64,000 bases of DNA from Haloarchaeobius sp. HME9146 (GCF_025399835.1 NZ_JAODVR010000001.1:1116001-1180000); one strand, 5' to 3'; shown: positions 1 to 9,070, counted from the first letter of the stretch. Notes: a model not told the origin generated them from the sequence alone. Made by a program: numbers and translations.

Positions 1-11
1 CGGGTCTCGAA

Positions 12-16
12 AGGAG
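12..16 (+). promoter_or_regulatory. Shine-Dalgarno site for the first gene
   Basis: AGGAG lies 7 bases before a GTG codon at 24. This spacing is what supports GTG rather than the in-frame ATG at 51 as the start. The site implies a transcript with a leader, so the gene is probably internal to an operon that begins left of the window. Confidence 0.6.
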
Positions 17-23
17 AATCGAC

Positions 24-413
24 GTGAACGATGCCACCGTATATACACACATGGACACTACTTCGGCACGGTCCGGCCTCGGTATCGTCGTGCTCCTGCT
101 CGCGGCCGTGCTCCTCGTCCCGCTGCTGTTCGGCGGGATGATGGGCATGGGGATGGGCGGGAGCGGTGCGACCTGGCACGACCACTGGATGGGCTTCGAC
201 GGCCAGTGGTCGTGGTGGTGGTTCGCCGCCAGCCTCCTCGGCCGGCTGCTCGTCCTCGCCGTGGTCGTCGGCGGTGGCTACCTGTTGCTGACGTCGCTGG
301 GCGGCGGGAGCGGTGGCGACCCGGCCCTCGACGAACTCCGCCGGGCGTACGCCCGCGGCGACCTGAGCGACGAGGAGTTCGACCGTCGTCGCGAGCGTCT
401 CGAACGCGACTGA
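24..413 (+). CDS. SHOCT-domain membrane protein with Met/His-rich loop
   Basis: A 129-residue protein with two hydrophobic segments (about 19-38 and 65-91). Between them is a Met/Gly-rich stretch (39-46) followed by Trp-His-Asp-His (51-54). The last 30 residues match the SHOCT pattern, a short amphipathic C-terminal domain found on many small membrane proteins and thought to mediate oligomerisation. The GTG start is backed by an AGGAG site. The Met/His-rich loop faces the membrane boundary and could bind a soft metal such as copper, but that is inference. The DUF4396 gene follows 70 bp downstream on the same strand and may be co-transcribed. Function unknown. Confidence 0.75.
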   Translation: MNDATVYTHMDTTSARSGLGIVVLLLAAVLLVPLLFGGMMGMGMGGSGATWHDHWMGFDGQWSWWWFAASLLGRLLVLAVVVGGGYLLLTSLGGGSGGDPALDELRRAYARGDLSDEEFDRRRERLERD

Positions 414-483
414 GCGGGCTCCGACGACCGAGCCAACCTGTCTTGCCCCGACCCTTCTCCGGCTGGCGTCGCCACGACCAGCC

Positions 484-1146
484 ATGGTACAGGCACTCCT
501 CCGGAATGTGCTGACCGACCCCGCGGTCCTCGCCGGCTGGGCCGCACTCGTGGCGGTCACGCTGGCCATCACGGTGTACGACCTGCGGACGAACAACGCC
601 GAGCTCGCCCCCCTGATGCAGTTCGTCTGGGTGTTGACGGTGCTGTACGCCGGCCCGCTCGGGCTCGCGCTGTACGCCTACGCCGGCCGGACGCAGATCT
701 CCCAGGACTCGCTCTGGCGGCGCGCCGGCCGGTCGGTCGCGCACTGCTTCTCGGGGTGTGGCCTGGGTGAAGTCGTCGGTATCGTCCTCGCCGCTGGGCT
801 GCTTCGCCTGTCGACGCTCGGCGTCGCAGTCACGACGTTCGTCTTCGCCTACACCGCCGGCTTCGCGCTGACGGTGGGCCCGCTGGTACAGGAAGGGGTC
901 GGCCTCACAGAGGCGGTGCTGGACGCGCTCTACAGCGAGACGCCATCCATCACCGTCATGGAGGTCGCAGCCATCGGGACCGACATCTGGGTCGCGGGCG
1001 AGGCTCACATCACCGAGCCGCTGTTCTGGGCCGGACTCGTCTTCTCGCTGAGTGTCGGGCTGGTCGTCGCCTACCCGGTGAACGCGTTCCTCGTCCACCA
1101 TGGCGTCAAGGATGGGATGCAGAACCCGGCGGCGATGGCCGGGTGA
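484..1146 (+). CDS. DUF4396-family membrane protein
   Basis: A 220-residue polytopic membrane protein with about five hydrophobic segments (near 17-33, 45-66, 97-109, 113-135 and 180-200). It carries the motif His-Cys-x3-Cys with Gly-x-Gly-Glu at residues 87-96, typical of DUF4396 proteins, where the Cys and His residues suggest metal or thiol chemistry at the membrane. More His residues occur near the C-terminus (175 and 205-206). No function is established for the family. It follows the SHOCT gene on the same strand, so the pair may act together. The ATG at 484 is the only plausible start near the first helix. Confidence 0.8.
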   Translation: MVQALLRNVLTDPAVLAGWAALVAVTLAITVYDLRTNNAELAPLMQFVWVLTVLYAGPLGLALYAYAGRTQISQDSLWRRAGRSVAHCFSGCGLGEVVGIVLAAGLLRLSTLGVAVTTFVFAYTAGFALTVGPLVQEGVGLTEAVLDALYSETPSITVMEVAAIGTDIWVAGEAHITEPLFWAGLVFSLSVGLVVAYPVNAFLVHHGVKDGMQNPAAMAG

Positions 1147-1167
1147 GCGGTCGAGAAGGACCCGGAC

Positions 1168-1983
1168 TCAGGCGCGGGTCACGGTGACCGACCCGTTCAC
1201 CGCCGACGCCTCGACCTCGTAGCCGCCGTGGCCGTGGATCGCGAGGAGCCGGCGGAACGACTGGCTCGCGACCTCGAGCTCGCAGTCCTCGACCGAGACA
1301 CGGCCGACCAGCGTCTCCGCCAGCACGTCGGCGTCGAGGCCCGCCGCGAGTCGTATCGTGAGCGAGCCGTTCGGCGAACTCACCTCGGCGTTCCGGCGCA
1401 GGGACCGGACCTCGACGTCGACCGACCCGTTCGCCGTCTCGGCGGCGTCGATGCCGGTGCAGCCGCGGGCCTCGACGCTCCCGTTGGCGGCGTGGAGCGA
1501 GACGAACCCGTCCACGTCGATGGCGTCGATGGACCCGTTGGCGACCTCGGCGTGGGTGTCACCCGAGACACTGTCGAGCGTCACGCTACCGTTCACGACT
1601 TCCACGTGGTCGACCGCGACGTCCGCCGGGATGGCGATGTCGAGGTCGGCTTTCGCCCGGACGTTCCGGACGGCCTCGCGGTCCTCGGGCTCGACGACGA
1701 CGCGGAGTGTTCCGTCGGTCACCTCACAGGTGACGCGGAGTCGGTCGAGGTGGTCGGGGTCGGCGCGGGTCCGCTTGGTCGCGGTGACGGTGACGGTGTC
1801 AGCGTCGGTCAGTCGCAGCGTCGCGTCGCCATTGACGCTCTCGACGGTGAGGCGTTCGACCGTGGCCGCGTCGACCGTCTCCTCGACGGTGGTGGTGGTC
1901 TCCGTGCCGGTCCCGAGGGTCGCCCCTTCGACGATGCCGTCGACGAGCGAACCGAGGAAGCCGCGGTTGGATTCGGTGGGCAT
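1168..1983 (-). CDS. DUF4097-family beta-strand repeat protein
   Basis: A 271-residue protein of short repeating beta-strand units, recognisable by recurrent Asn-Gly-Ser turns (VNGSVT, ANGSID, ANGSVE, ANGSVD, PNGSLT). This is the DUF4097 putative-adhesin fold, a beta-helix-like solenoid. There is no signal peptide: the N-terminus is a short Gly-rich helix, so the location is probably cytoplasmic or membrane-peripheral. The ATG at 1983 is chosen because a TATA-like box (2008-2015) sits about 25-30 bp upstream and the upstream open frame looks non-coding. In other prokaryotes such proteins often sit beside membrane sensors; none is adjacent here. Confidence 0.8.
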   Translation of the reverse strand: MPTESNRGFLGSLVDGIVEGATLGTGTETTTTVEETVDAATVERLTVESVNGDATLRLTDADTVTVTATKRTRADPDHLDRLRVTCEVTDGTLRVVVEPEDREAVRNVRAKADLDIAIPADVAVDHVEVVNGSVTLDSVSGDTHAEVANGSIDAIDVDGFVSLHAANGSVEARGCTGIDAAETANGSVDVEVRSLRRNAEVSSPNGSLTIRLAAGLDADVLAETLVGRVSVEDCELEVASQSFRRLLAIHGHGGYEVEASAVNGSVTVTRA

Positions 1984-2006
1984 GGGAGCAGAGACGCCCG
2001 CTGACC

Positions 2007-2016
2007 GGGTATAAGT
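2007..2016 (-). promoter_or_regulatory. TATA-like box of the DUF4097 gene
   Basis: Minus-strand ACTTATACCC lies about 25-33 bases before the ATG at 1983. This is the usual haloarchaeal box A position for a leaderless or nearly leaderless transcript. Confidence 0.5.
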
Positions 2017-2100
2017 TCGCAGAATTCGGTTTCTGTTTCGACGGGAACCGAAACGAGCTTCTGTCGGGATTCTGCCGTGTCCGTGGCGCAAAAGAACGGG

Positions 2101-2145
2101 AGGTGCTTGGCTGCGAGGTGCTTGGCTGCGGGGTGCTTTGCTGGC
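2101..2145. repeat. 15-bp tandem repeat, three degenerate copies
   Basis: Units at 2101-2115 and 2116-2130 are identical (AGGTGCTTGGCTGCG); 2131-2145 is a diverged third copy. The array lies in the 193-bp gap between the nucleotidase-family gene and the DUF4097 gene, both on the minus strand. It has no evident coding role and looks like a small slippage product. Confidence 0.7.
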
Positions 2146-2176
2146 GGTGCTGGTGCGGGTGTCGGCTGCCGACGGC

Positions 2177-4204
2177 TTACGCGGCGGGCGTGGCCGGCAC
2201 GCCGGCGTCGACGTGGCCGCTGGCGGTCCCGGACCGGTCAGGACGGTCCTCGTCGGCACCGTGTCCAGCCTCGTCGGAGGCGGCCTCCCCGCCCGAGTCG
2301 CTCGCGCTCAAGTCGGCATTGACGACCGAGTGCTCGAAGTAGACCCGGTCGAACGCCGTCGTGTCGTACTTGCCGTACAGCTCCAGGGACCCGCCTTCGC
2401 CCGACATGCGCCGGAAGGCGGCGTTCTCGAAGGTGACCTCGATGGTCCCGTCGGTGAGGGTGACCGAGTCGGCGGCGAGGCGCTCGCCGCTGGCACCGTC
2501 GGTCACGTAGAAGCTATCGGGCACGGCCGCGGTCGTCCCGTTCGGCGCGTCGATGGTCACCGTCGCCATCCCCTTCTGCACCGAGATGTCCTCGACGTCG
2601 GTCACGCTGTCGACCCGCCGGATGCGGTTCGTGTCCTCGGGGGAGACGGGCGTGTTGTTCCGGATGTAGTCGAGCAGGGCGGTCCCGTACAGCGTGTTCG
2701 TCGTGCTGACGCGGGTCGCGTTCGTCAGGACCGAGTCGTCCCAGCCGGCCATGTAGGAGTTGACCGTGACGGTGTAGGTCTCGTCCTCGTCGAGCCGTTC
2801 GCCGTTCACCCACGCGTCGCGGATGTACGGTTCCTCGCCCTCGTGGCCGACCCATTCGTAGGTCACGCCGCTGACCTGGAGCTGGGCCTCCGACCCGAAC
2901 CGCTGGCCGGTCTCGCTCTCCAGGGTGACGACCTGGCTGGCGAGCAGTTGCTTCAGCTCCGCCCCGGTCAACTCGACCGTCACGAGCGTGTTGCGGAACG
3001 GCAGGACGTTGTAGACGTCCCCGACGGTGACGTTTCCGGGGCCGTAGACGCTGTTCGAGCGGATGCCGCCGGCGTTCGTGATGGCGACCTCGGCACCGGT
3101 CTTGGCGCGGAAGCTGTCGCCGATCATGTTGCCGAGGGCGGTCTCGTCGTGGTAGTTCGAGGCGAAACGGGCGTCGAGCGGGACGGTCGTCCGGCCCGCG
3201 ACCTCCTCGAGGGTGTCCTGGCGCGCCTTCGAGATGATGGTCGCGACCGTCTCGTTGCGCGGGACGTCCTCGGTGACGTTCAGCAGGCGACCGTTCCAGG
3301 CGGTCACGTCGCCGTCCTCGACCGTGAGGTTGACCTCGCCGACGTGCTCGGCGCGGGCCTCGGCCTCGACGATGACGGTCCCTGCGGTCTCCTGTGGCGG
3401 GTACTCGAGCTCGTCGTCACCGACGACGATGGCGTCGACGTGCTCGGTCTCGCGGGCCAGCGTCTTCGACTCGGGGATGCCGATGTGGGCCGCCGCGACG
3501 ACCACGTCGACGTCGCGTTCCTCCTTCAGCATCGTGGCGTACTCGCTGGCCACGGTGGAGTAGTTCCGGAGTTCGTAGCCCTCCTCGTCGAAGTCGACGG
3601 CGGTCTTGGGCTTGATGGCCTCGTCGGCGAGCCCGACGATGCCGACCTTTACGCCGTCGCGCTCGACGATGGTGTAGGGTTCGGTGCCCGGGATGGGTTC
3701 ACCCGTCTCCTCGTCGACGATGTTCGCCATCAGCCACGGGAACTCGGACTCGTTCGAGAAGTTCTCGACCGCGCCGAAGCCGTAGTCGAGGTCGTGGTTC
3801 CCGATGACCTCGGCGGCCGGGTCGAGGACGTTCAGCGCGGCCACGGGCGTCCGCCACTGCGTCAGCGGCGAGAGCGCGTGGGGGCTGACCTGGTCACCGC
3901 CGCCGACCACGACGGTCGGGTTGTCGTGGGCGGCCCGGCGCTCGTTCACGAGGTGGACCATCCGCGGGAAGGTCTGGTTCTCGACGGCCGCGGTCTGGAT
4001 GTCGTTGTAGGTCAGCAACGTCAGCGTGGTCGAGTCGTTCGACTCGTTGTCGGGTGCCTCGGCCGCGAGCGAGGACCCGGTGGCGGGCGCGGTCGCACCG
4101 GCCCGTGTTTCGGGGGACGATACCGGTTCGGTCGCCGCCACCGGGCCGACAGCCCCGGCGGCGACGAGGAGCGTGACGAGTAACACCGTGAGTAACCGTC
4201 GCAT
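2177..4204 (-). CDS. secreted 5'-nucleotidase / metallophosphatase family protein
   Basis: A 675-residue exported protein: signal peptide (about 1-24), N-terminal metallophosphoesterase domain (about 60-300), 5'-nucleotidase C-terminal substrate domain (about 320-540, with an Asn-Ala-Gly-Gly-Ile-Arg motif) and a Ser/Asp-rich tail. UshA-type enzymes release phosphate from nucleotides outside the membrane. Asp68, Asp104, the Gly-Asn-His-Asp motif (135-138) and His240 sit at expected metal positions. The usual Asp-x-His reads Asp-Ile-Gln70, and the usual Gly-His-x-His reads Gly-Asp-Asp-Glu (262-265), so three metal-ligand positions differ from the bacterial pattern. Activity is therefore uncertain. 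ATG at 4204 is preferred over a TTG two codons upstream. A TATA-like CTTTTACATA lies upstream. Confidence 0.85.
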   Translation of the reverse strand: MRRLLTVLLVTLLVAAGAVGPVAATEPVSSPETRAGATAPATGSSLAAEAPDNESNDSTTLTLLTYNDIQTAAVENQTFPRMVHLVNERRAAHDNPTVVVGGGDQVSPHALSPLTQWRTPVAALNVLDPAAEVIGNHDLDYGFGAVENFSNESEFPWLMANIVDEETGEPIPGTEPYTIVERDGVKVGIVGLADEAIKPKTAVDFDEEGYELRNYSTVASEYATMLKEERDVDVVVAAAHIGIPESKTLARETEHVDAIVVGDDELEYPPQETAGTVIVEAEARAEHVGEVNLTVEDGDVTAWNGRLLNVTEDVPRNETVATIISKARQDTLEEVAGRTTVPLDARFASNYHDETALGNMIGDSFRAKTGAEVAITNAGGIRSNSVYGPGNVTVGDVYNVLPFRNTLVTVELTGAELKQLLASQVVTLESETGQRFGSEAQLQVSGVTYEWVGHEGEEPYIRDAWVNGERLDEDETYTVTVNSYMAGWDDSVLTNATRVSTTNTLYGTALLDYIRNNTPVSPEDTNRIRRVDSVTDVEDISVQKGMATVTIDAPNGTTAAVPDSFYVTDGASGERLAADSVTLTDGTIEVTFENAAFRRMSGEGGSLELYGKYDTTAFDRVYFEHSVVNADLSASDSGGEAASDEAGHGADEDRPDRSGTASGHVDAGVPATPAA

Positions 4205-4453
4205 GGCCAATAACCACTACTGATAACCGATATGTAAAAGTGTATATGTCGACACGAGAGTGGAACGGTCCAGAATATAGAATATGTACTGCTGGCTGGT
4301 CCGTGGCACTTGATTGCTTCTGGGCCTGTACTGGCCAGAAAAAGATTGTTCGGTTGAACTGTCTCGAAGTCGGGCCACTTCGATGGCAGGGTCCCGCGCT
4401 GGCCGCGATAGTCGAGGTGGTCGAGATGGCCGAGGTGGTTCCGGTACCGCCCG

Positions 4454-5107
4454 TCAGTACCCGAGGTTGTCGCGGACGAGCACGAGCGTCGTCCGGCCCT
4501 CCTCGGTCTCGTGCCGGTAGACGAGCTGCTTCGCGATGACGCTCTCCATCCCGTAGGCCTCCTGGGCACGGGCGTTCTCCAGCTCGTAGGCGAACTCCTC
4601 GATGCGGTCGAAGGCGGCGTCGAGGTCGTCGGTGATCTTGTTCACGCCCGAGACCAGCACGAGGTGCTGGGCGGCGAACGGGTACGCGCCGATACGGCTA
4701 CCGGAGGCGTCGGCGGCGACGAGCTCACCGCTCTGGGCGATGGCGTTGACGCTCCCGAGGAAGTAGTCGGCGGTCTGGGCCTCGCGGCGGAACGTGTGGC
4801 GCTCGGCGTCGTCGTCGATGTTCCAGACCTCGTTGGAAAGATTCTCCCAGTCGTGGTCGCCCTCGTTGAGGTAGTCGACGAAGCCGATCTCTTCGAGGGT
4901 CGTGGAGTGCCCGTTCATCACGGAGACGTCGTCGGGAATCTGGTCGATGACGGCGTCGAGGGCTGCCTCGGCGTCGTCGACCACGACCACGTCGAACCCT
5001 CGGGCTTCGAGGTTCTCGACGGTCTCGTCGATGGTCGCGTCGTCGGGGAGCTGGTCGTACGATTCGTCGGCGGAGACGTCTTCGAGGTACTGCGATTTCT
5101 CTGACAT
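4454..5107 (-). CDS. LUD-domain protein (LutC/YkgG-like)
   Basis: A 217-residue soluble acidic protein matching the LUD domain seen in LutB/LutC lactate-utilisation proteins and YkgG. Family features include the N-terminal strand-loop (VVVVDD), a nucleotide-sugar-like SVNAIAQSGELV region and the hydrophobic VLVSGVNKI strand. No iron-sulfur cysteines are present, so this is the LutC-like rather than the LutB-like part, and no lutA or lutB lies alongside. The start at 5107 places the domain correctly; an upstream in-frame ATG would add an unlikely Thr/Ser-rich leader. A minus-strand T run about 110 bp past the stop (4339-4343) could end transcription. Substrate unknown. Confidence 0.8.
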   Translation of the reverse strand: MSEKSQYLEDVSADESYDQLPDDATIDETVENLEARGFDVVVVDDAEAALDAVIDQIPDDVSVMNGHSTTLEEIGFVDYLNEGDHDWENLSNEVWNIDDDAERHTFRREAQTADYFLGSVNAIAQSGELVAADASGSRIGAYPFAAQHLVLVSGVNKITDDLDAAFDRIEEFAYELENARAQEAYGMESVIAKQLVYRHETEEGRTTLVLVRDNLGY

Positions 5108-5295
5108 AGATGTGTCTCGTGAGGGGGATACACGCAGGGGTGTGGCCGTGGTTCGGGCCGTGGTGCCCCTGGAACTGTCCTCGTTCTCAGCCTGGGACGG
5201 CACCATCATAAGCGCTCGCGGACGCCGGGTTCACCAGGTGACACCGGTGTCAGTGGCGGGCGAGCCTTTTCTCTCGTCCTCGCCTCAGAGTACGT

Positions 5296-6774
5296 ATGCG
5301 ACTCACCGCCACCGAGATAGACATCGGGACCCGGAACCCGACGGTCCTGCTCAACGGGGCGGACGCGGAGGAACTCGGCGTCCACGCGCTCGACCGCGTC
5401 CACCTGGCGTACGACGGCCGGACCACGGTCGGGCTGGTCGAGGTGACCGACCAGCTCGTCCCGCGGGGGACCATCGGCGTCACCGCGCGCCTCGCACACG
5501 TCACCGGCGAGGTCGACGTGAGCGCCGCCCCGAGACCGAATGCGGTGGCGTACATCCGCAAGAAGCTGGACGACATCGAACTGGAACCGGCCGAGATAGC
5601 CGCCATCGTGCGCGACATCGACGCGGACCGGCTGAGCGACGTGGAGCTCGGGGCGTACGCCACGGGCGTCTACACCAACGGGCTCTCGCGGGCGGAGACC
5701 ACCGCACTCACCGAGGCGATGACCGAGGCGGGCGAGGTCATCGACTGGGGCGAGACGCCCATCGCCGACAAGCACTCTATCGGCGGGGTCGCGGGGAACC
5801 GGGTCACACCGATAATCGTCGCCATCGTCGCCGCCGCGGGCGTGAAGATACCCAAGACCTCCTCGCGGGCGGTCACGTCCCCGGCAGGGACCGCCGACAC
5901 GATGGCGGTGTTCTGCGACGTGGAGTTCACCCTCGACGAGGTGAAAGACATCGTCGAGGAGACCAGCGGCTGTTTCGTCTGGGGCGGTGGCGTGAACCTC
6001 TCGCCGGTCGACGACAAGATAATCCGGGCCGAGACGCCGCTGTCGCTCGACCCGCCGGGCCAGCTCATGGCCTCGGTGCTCTCGAAGAAGAAGAGCGCGG
6101 GCTCGACCCACGTGCTCATCGACCTGCCCTACGGCGAGGGGGCGAAGGTCGAGAGCCTGGCCGAGGCGCGCGAACTCGCGGAGGACTTCCGGGTCGTCGG
6201 CGAGCACCTCGGGCTGACGATCGAATGCACCATCACGAAGGGCGAACAGCCGATCGGGCGGGGTATCGGGCCCGTCCTCGAAGCCCGCGACGTACTTCAG
6301 GTGCTGCAGGGTTCGGGCCCGACCGAACTCCGGCTGAAGGCCCTCCGACTCGCCGACATCCTGCTGGAGTGCTGTTGCGTCGACGCGGATGCAGCCAGTC
6401 TCCTCGATTCCGGCGAGGCACTCGCCACCTTCCGGCGCATCATCGCCGCCCAGGACGGCGACCCCGAGGTGACGCTCGACGACCTCCAGCCCGGGACCGA
6501 GACCGAGGTCATCCGTGCGGAGCGCGACGGCCTCGTCACGCACGTGGACAACCGGCTCGTGAGCGACATCGCCCGCCGGGCCGGGGCCCCACGGGATACG
6601 GGGGCGGGGCTGTCGCTGCACCGCCGCGTGGACGAGGAGGTGACCGCTGGCGACCCGCTGTTCACCATCTACGCCGAGCAGTCGGCGAAGCTGGCGGACG
6701 CGCACGAACTCGCCCGGCGCGTCGAGGCGGTCCGGGTCCGCCCGGCAGAGGACGCGCTCGTCGAGCGGCTCTGA
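5296..6774 (+). CDS. deoA: AMP phosphorylase
   Basis: A 492-residue member of the thymidine/AMP phosphorylase family with the extra N-terminal beta domain (about 1-85) typical of archaeal AMP phosphorylase. The enzyme converts AMP or CMP plus phosphate to the base and ribose-1,5-bisphosphate, feeding the archaeal nucleoside-monophosphate salvage route. The phosphate-binding stretch contains Asp-Lys-His-Ser-Ile-Gly-Gly (near residue 157) and a Ser-Ser-Arg-Ala-Val-Thr-Ser-Pro-Ala-Gly-Thr substrate region (about 190-200). Neither ribose-1,5-bisphosphate isomerase nor type III RuBisCO is in the window. A pyrimidine-rich AT box near 5267-5276 precedes the ATG at a leaderless distance. Confidence 0.92.
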   Translation: MRLTATEIDIGTRNPTVLLNGADAEELGVHALDRVHLAYDGRTTVGLVEVTDQLVPRGTIGVTARLAHVTGEVDVSAAPRPNAVAYIRKKLDDIELEPAEIAAIVRDIDADRLSDVELGAYATGVYTNGLSRAETTALTEAMTEAGEVIDWGETPIADKHSIGGVAGNRVTPIIVAIVAAAGVKIPKTSSRAVTSPAGTADTMAVFCDVEFTLDEVKDIVEETSGCFVWGGGVNLSPVDDKIIRAETPLSLDPPGQLMASVLSKKKSAGSTHVLIDLPYGEGAKVESLAEARELAEDFRVVGEHLGLTIECTITKGEQPIGRGIGPVLEARDVLQVLQGSGPTELRLKALRLADILLECCCVDADAASLLDSGEALATFRRIIAAQDGDPEVTLDDLQPGTETEVIRAERDGLVTHVDNRLVSDIARRAGAPRDTGAGLSLHRRVDEEVTAGDPLFTIYAEQSAKLADAHELARRVEAVRVRPAEDALVERL

Positions 6775-6852
6775 CCGGTTGCTCGCCCGTTCTCTCCCCA
6801 TCGCCGTGAGTGCTCGTCCACGATTTACCCGACCGGTGCGTACTCACAGACG

Positions 6853-8622
6853 ATGGCAGATATCCCACGACGGGACCGCCGACCCACCGGAGTGTCGCGT
6901 CGTGCCGTGCTCAGGGCGGCGACGGCGACGAGCGCGGCGGCTGTTCTGGCGACACTCGTCCAGAGCGGGGCGGCTGCGACGCCCGTCGACCCGGAGCCGA
7001 CGACGCGAGCCGACCGGGGCGACGTGTTCAGTGTGGACCGCGAGGGCGTCGAGGGGGTGTTCCCGCAGTCGGTCGCCAGCGGCGGCCCGACGCCGAATGG
7101 CGTGCTCTGCTGGACGCGAATCGCCCCCGATGCCTACGACCCGGCGACCGACCTCGGCGTGGAGGTGGCGGCGGACGAATCGTTCGCGGACGTGGTCTTC
7201 CGCGGGGTCGTCCCGGCTGAGACGGTGAGCCCCGACGACGATTACTGCGTGACGGTCGACCTCGATGGCCTGCTGGCGGCGGACCGCCACTACTGCTTCC
7301 GGTTCGTCTACCGTGGAGACGCGAGTCGAGTCGGCCGCTGTCGGACGCTTCCGCCCCCGGAGGCCTCGCCCGACCGGCTCGCCCTGGGTGTCCTCTCGTG
7401 CAACAACTACCGCCACGGCTACTTCGGGGCGCTCGCCCACGTCGCCTCGGAGGACCTCGATTATCTGCTTCACCTCGGCGATTTCATCTACGAGTACGGT
7501 GGTGAGACCGACGTCCCCGGGCGCGACATCCAGTTGCCCAGCGGGCACGACCTGGCGTGGACCCTCGCGGACTTCCGCCACCTCCACCGGACCTACCGGT
7601 CCGACCCGTTCATGCAGCGGGCGCTGGAGCGCCACACCCTCCTGCACGTCTGGGACGACCACGAGATAGTCAACGACCGCTGGTGGAACGCCGAGACGGA
7701 CGCGCCGGAGACGACGGACCACCCGATGGGTGGCGACCCCGAGTTCATGCGACGGCTGTACGTCGAGGGGCTCACGGCGATGACGGAGTACGTCCCGTCG
7801 CGGATTCTCCAGCCGGATGGTCGCGTCGCTACCGACCGAATCCGCGAGGAAGTCCGTCTCTACCGGTCGCTCCGCTTCGGCGACCTCGCGACCCTGTTCC
7901 TCACCGACGAGCGCCTGTACCGGTCACCGCCGCCGGTCGAGGAGACCGAGGACGGCCGGCCCGACGGCACGCCCCTGTGGGGACCGGGAACCGCGGGTGA
8001 CCCGACCAGAACGATGCTCGGGGCAGCCCAGCGTCGCTGGCTGGTCGACGGCGTGACCAAGTCCGAGGCGACGTGGAAACTCTGGGGGAACGAGGTGTTG
8101 CTATCGCCGCTCTCGTTCGGGAAGTCCGGGTCGTCGCGACGCAACTACGACGCCTGGGACGGGTTCCGGTTCGAGCGACGGTACCTCCTGGGCGAGTTCG
8201 CCCGTGCGGGGGTGCGGAACCTCGTGACGCTCACCGGCGACATGCACTCCTATCTCGTGGGATACCTGCTGGACACTTCCGACGGGGTCGACTCGCCGGC
8301 GGCCCTGCCACCACCGGAAGAACGGGTCGGCGTCGAGTTCATGACGCCCGCGGTGTCGAGTGACAACCTCGCCGCGCTGGGTGCGATTCCGGCGAGCCTG
8401 GGCGAACGGCTCGCCGACCACGTGGTCCGCGCACAGAACCCGCACCTCGCCTGGTTCAACAGCAGTCGCTGGGGATACACCACACTGGAACTCACACCCG
8501 AGGACTGCGTCTGGACCGCCTGGGGTGTGGATAGAGCGGAGAACTCGGCCGACGCGGAGAAGACGCTGTTACGGCGGTTCCGCGTGCCGGAGGGGCGGGT
8601 CGAACTGGAGCGACTCGACTGA
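6853..8622 (+). CDS. phoD: PhoD-family alkaline phosphatase, Tat-exported
   Basis: A 589-residue protein with a twin-arginine signal (Ser-Arg16-Arg17-Ala-Val-Leu followed by an Ala-rich core to about residue 45), a PhoD N-terminal beta-sandwich and the metallophosphatase domain. Metal-site motifs are visible as Ser-Cys-Asn-Asn, Leu-Gly-Asp-Phe-Ile-Tyr-Glu, Trp-Asp-Asp-His-Glu and Thr-Gly-Asp-Met-His-Ser. PhoD enzymes hydrolyse phosphodiesters and monoesters outside the cell using iron and calcium. Length and motif order fit the family. It stands alone between AMP phosphorylase and a convergent thioredoxin gene. A phosphate-starvation role is inferred from family knowledge; I see no Pho-box. 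Confidence 0.92.
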   Translation: MADIPRRDRRPTGVSRRAVLRAATATSAAAVLATLVQSGAAATPVDPEPTTRADRGDVFSVDREGVEGVFPQSVASGGPTPNGVLCWTRIAPDAYDPATDLGVEVAADESFADVVFRGVVPAETVSPDDDYCVTVDLDGLLAADRHYCFRFVYRGDASRVGRCRTLPPPEASPDRLALGVLSCNNYRHGYFGALAHVASEDLDYLLHLGDFIYEYGGETDVPGRDIQLPSGHDLAWTLADFRHLHRTYRSDPFMQRALERHTLLHVWDDHEIVNDRWWNAETDAPETTDHPMGGDPEFMRRLYVEGLTAMTEYVPSRILQPDGRVATDRIREEVRLYRSLRFGDLATLFLTDERLYRSPPPVEETEDGRPDGTPLWGPGTAGDPTRTMLGAAQRRWLVDGVTKSEATWKLWGNEVLLSPLSFGKSGSSRRNYDAWDGFRFERRYLLGEFARAGVRNLVTLTGDMHSYLVGYLLDTSDGVDSPAALPPPEERVGVEFMTPAVSSDNLAALGAIPASLGERLADHVVRAQNPHLAWFNSSRWGYTTLELTPEDCVWTAWGVDRAENSADAEKTLLRRFRVPEGRVELERLD

Positions 8623-8628
8623 CTCGCC

Positions 8629-8964
8629 CTATTCGCCGGCGTTCGTCTCCACGAAGTCGACGACCTCGTCGGTCGGGACGAACCCGTCGGCGAGACTCGC
8701 GACCGGTTCGCCGTCGCGGAACAGGACGAGCGTCGGGACGCTCCGGATATCGAACTCGTCCATGAGCGAGAGGTCGTCGCCGGGGTTGACCATGGCGACG
8801 GTCGCGTCGGTGACGCGGGCGACGTTGCCGAGGATGGGCTCCATCGACTGGCACTTGCCACAGCCCTTCGTGTAGAACTCGACGAGGACGAGGGGTTCCG
8901 TCGAGACGAGGTCGTCGAGTTCGTCGCCGCCTGTCAGGCGAACCGGGCGCTGGTGTTGGCTCAT
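8629..8964 (-). CDS. thioredoxin-family protein (CGKC active site)
   Basis: A compact 111-residue thioredoxin fold with active-site Cys35-Gly-Lys-Cys38 instead of the classical CGPC, and the cis-proline loop Ser-Val-Pro-Thr-Leu downstream. There is no signal peptide, so it acts in the cytoplasm, probably in disulfide reduction. The Lys in place of Pro would raise the redox potential relative to classical thioredoxin (inference). It converges on the phoD gene with 6 bp between stop codons. No thioredoxin reductase lies alongside; the flavin disulfide reductase at 19029-20426 is 10 kb away. Confidence 0.88.
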   Translation of the reverse strand: MSQHQRPVRLTGGDELDDLVSTEPLVLVEFYTKGCGKCQSMEPILGNVARVTDATVAMVNPGDDLSLMDEFDIRSVPTLVLFRDGEPVASLADGFVPTDEVVDFVETNAGE

Positions 8965-9070
8965 GTCCCCCGGTATGCCGCCGACGCTTTTAGGAGCACG
9001 GCTGGTTGGCGCGGGCTGCGCCAGACTGGCGAGTGTTCTCAGCCGACAGTGTGTCGGTCCGCGGGCTCAC

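Noticed and set aside
4454-5107. Part of a lactate-utilisation LutABC operon
   Set aside because: Only the LUD-type protein is present; no lutA or lutB lies next to it, and the FAD/Fe-S dehydrogenase at 56288 is 51 kb away.
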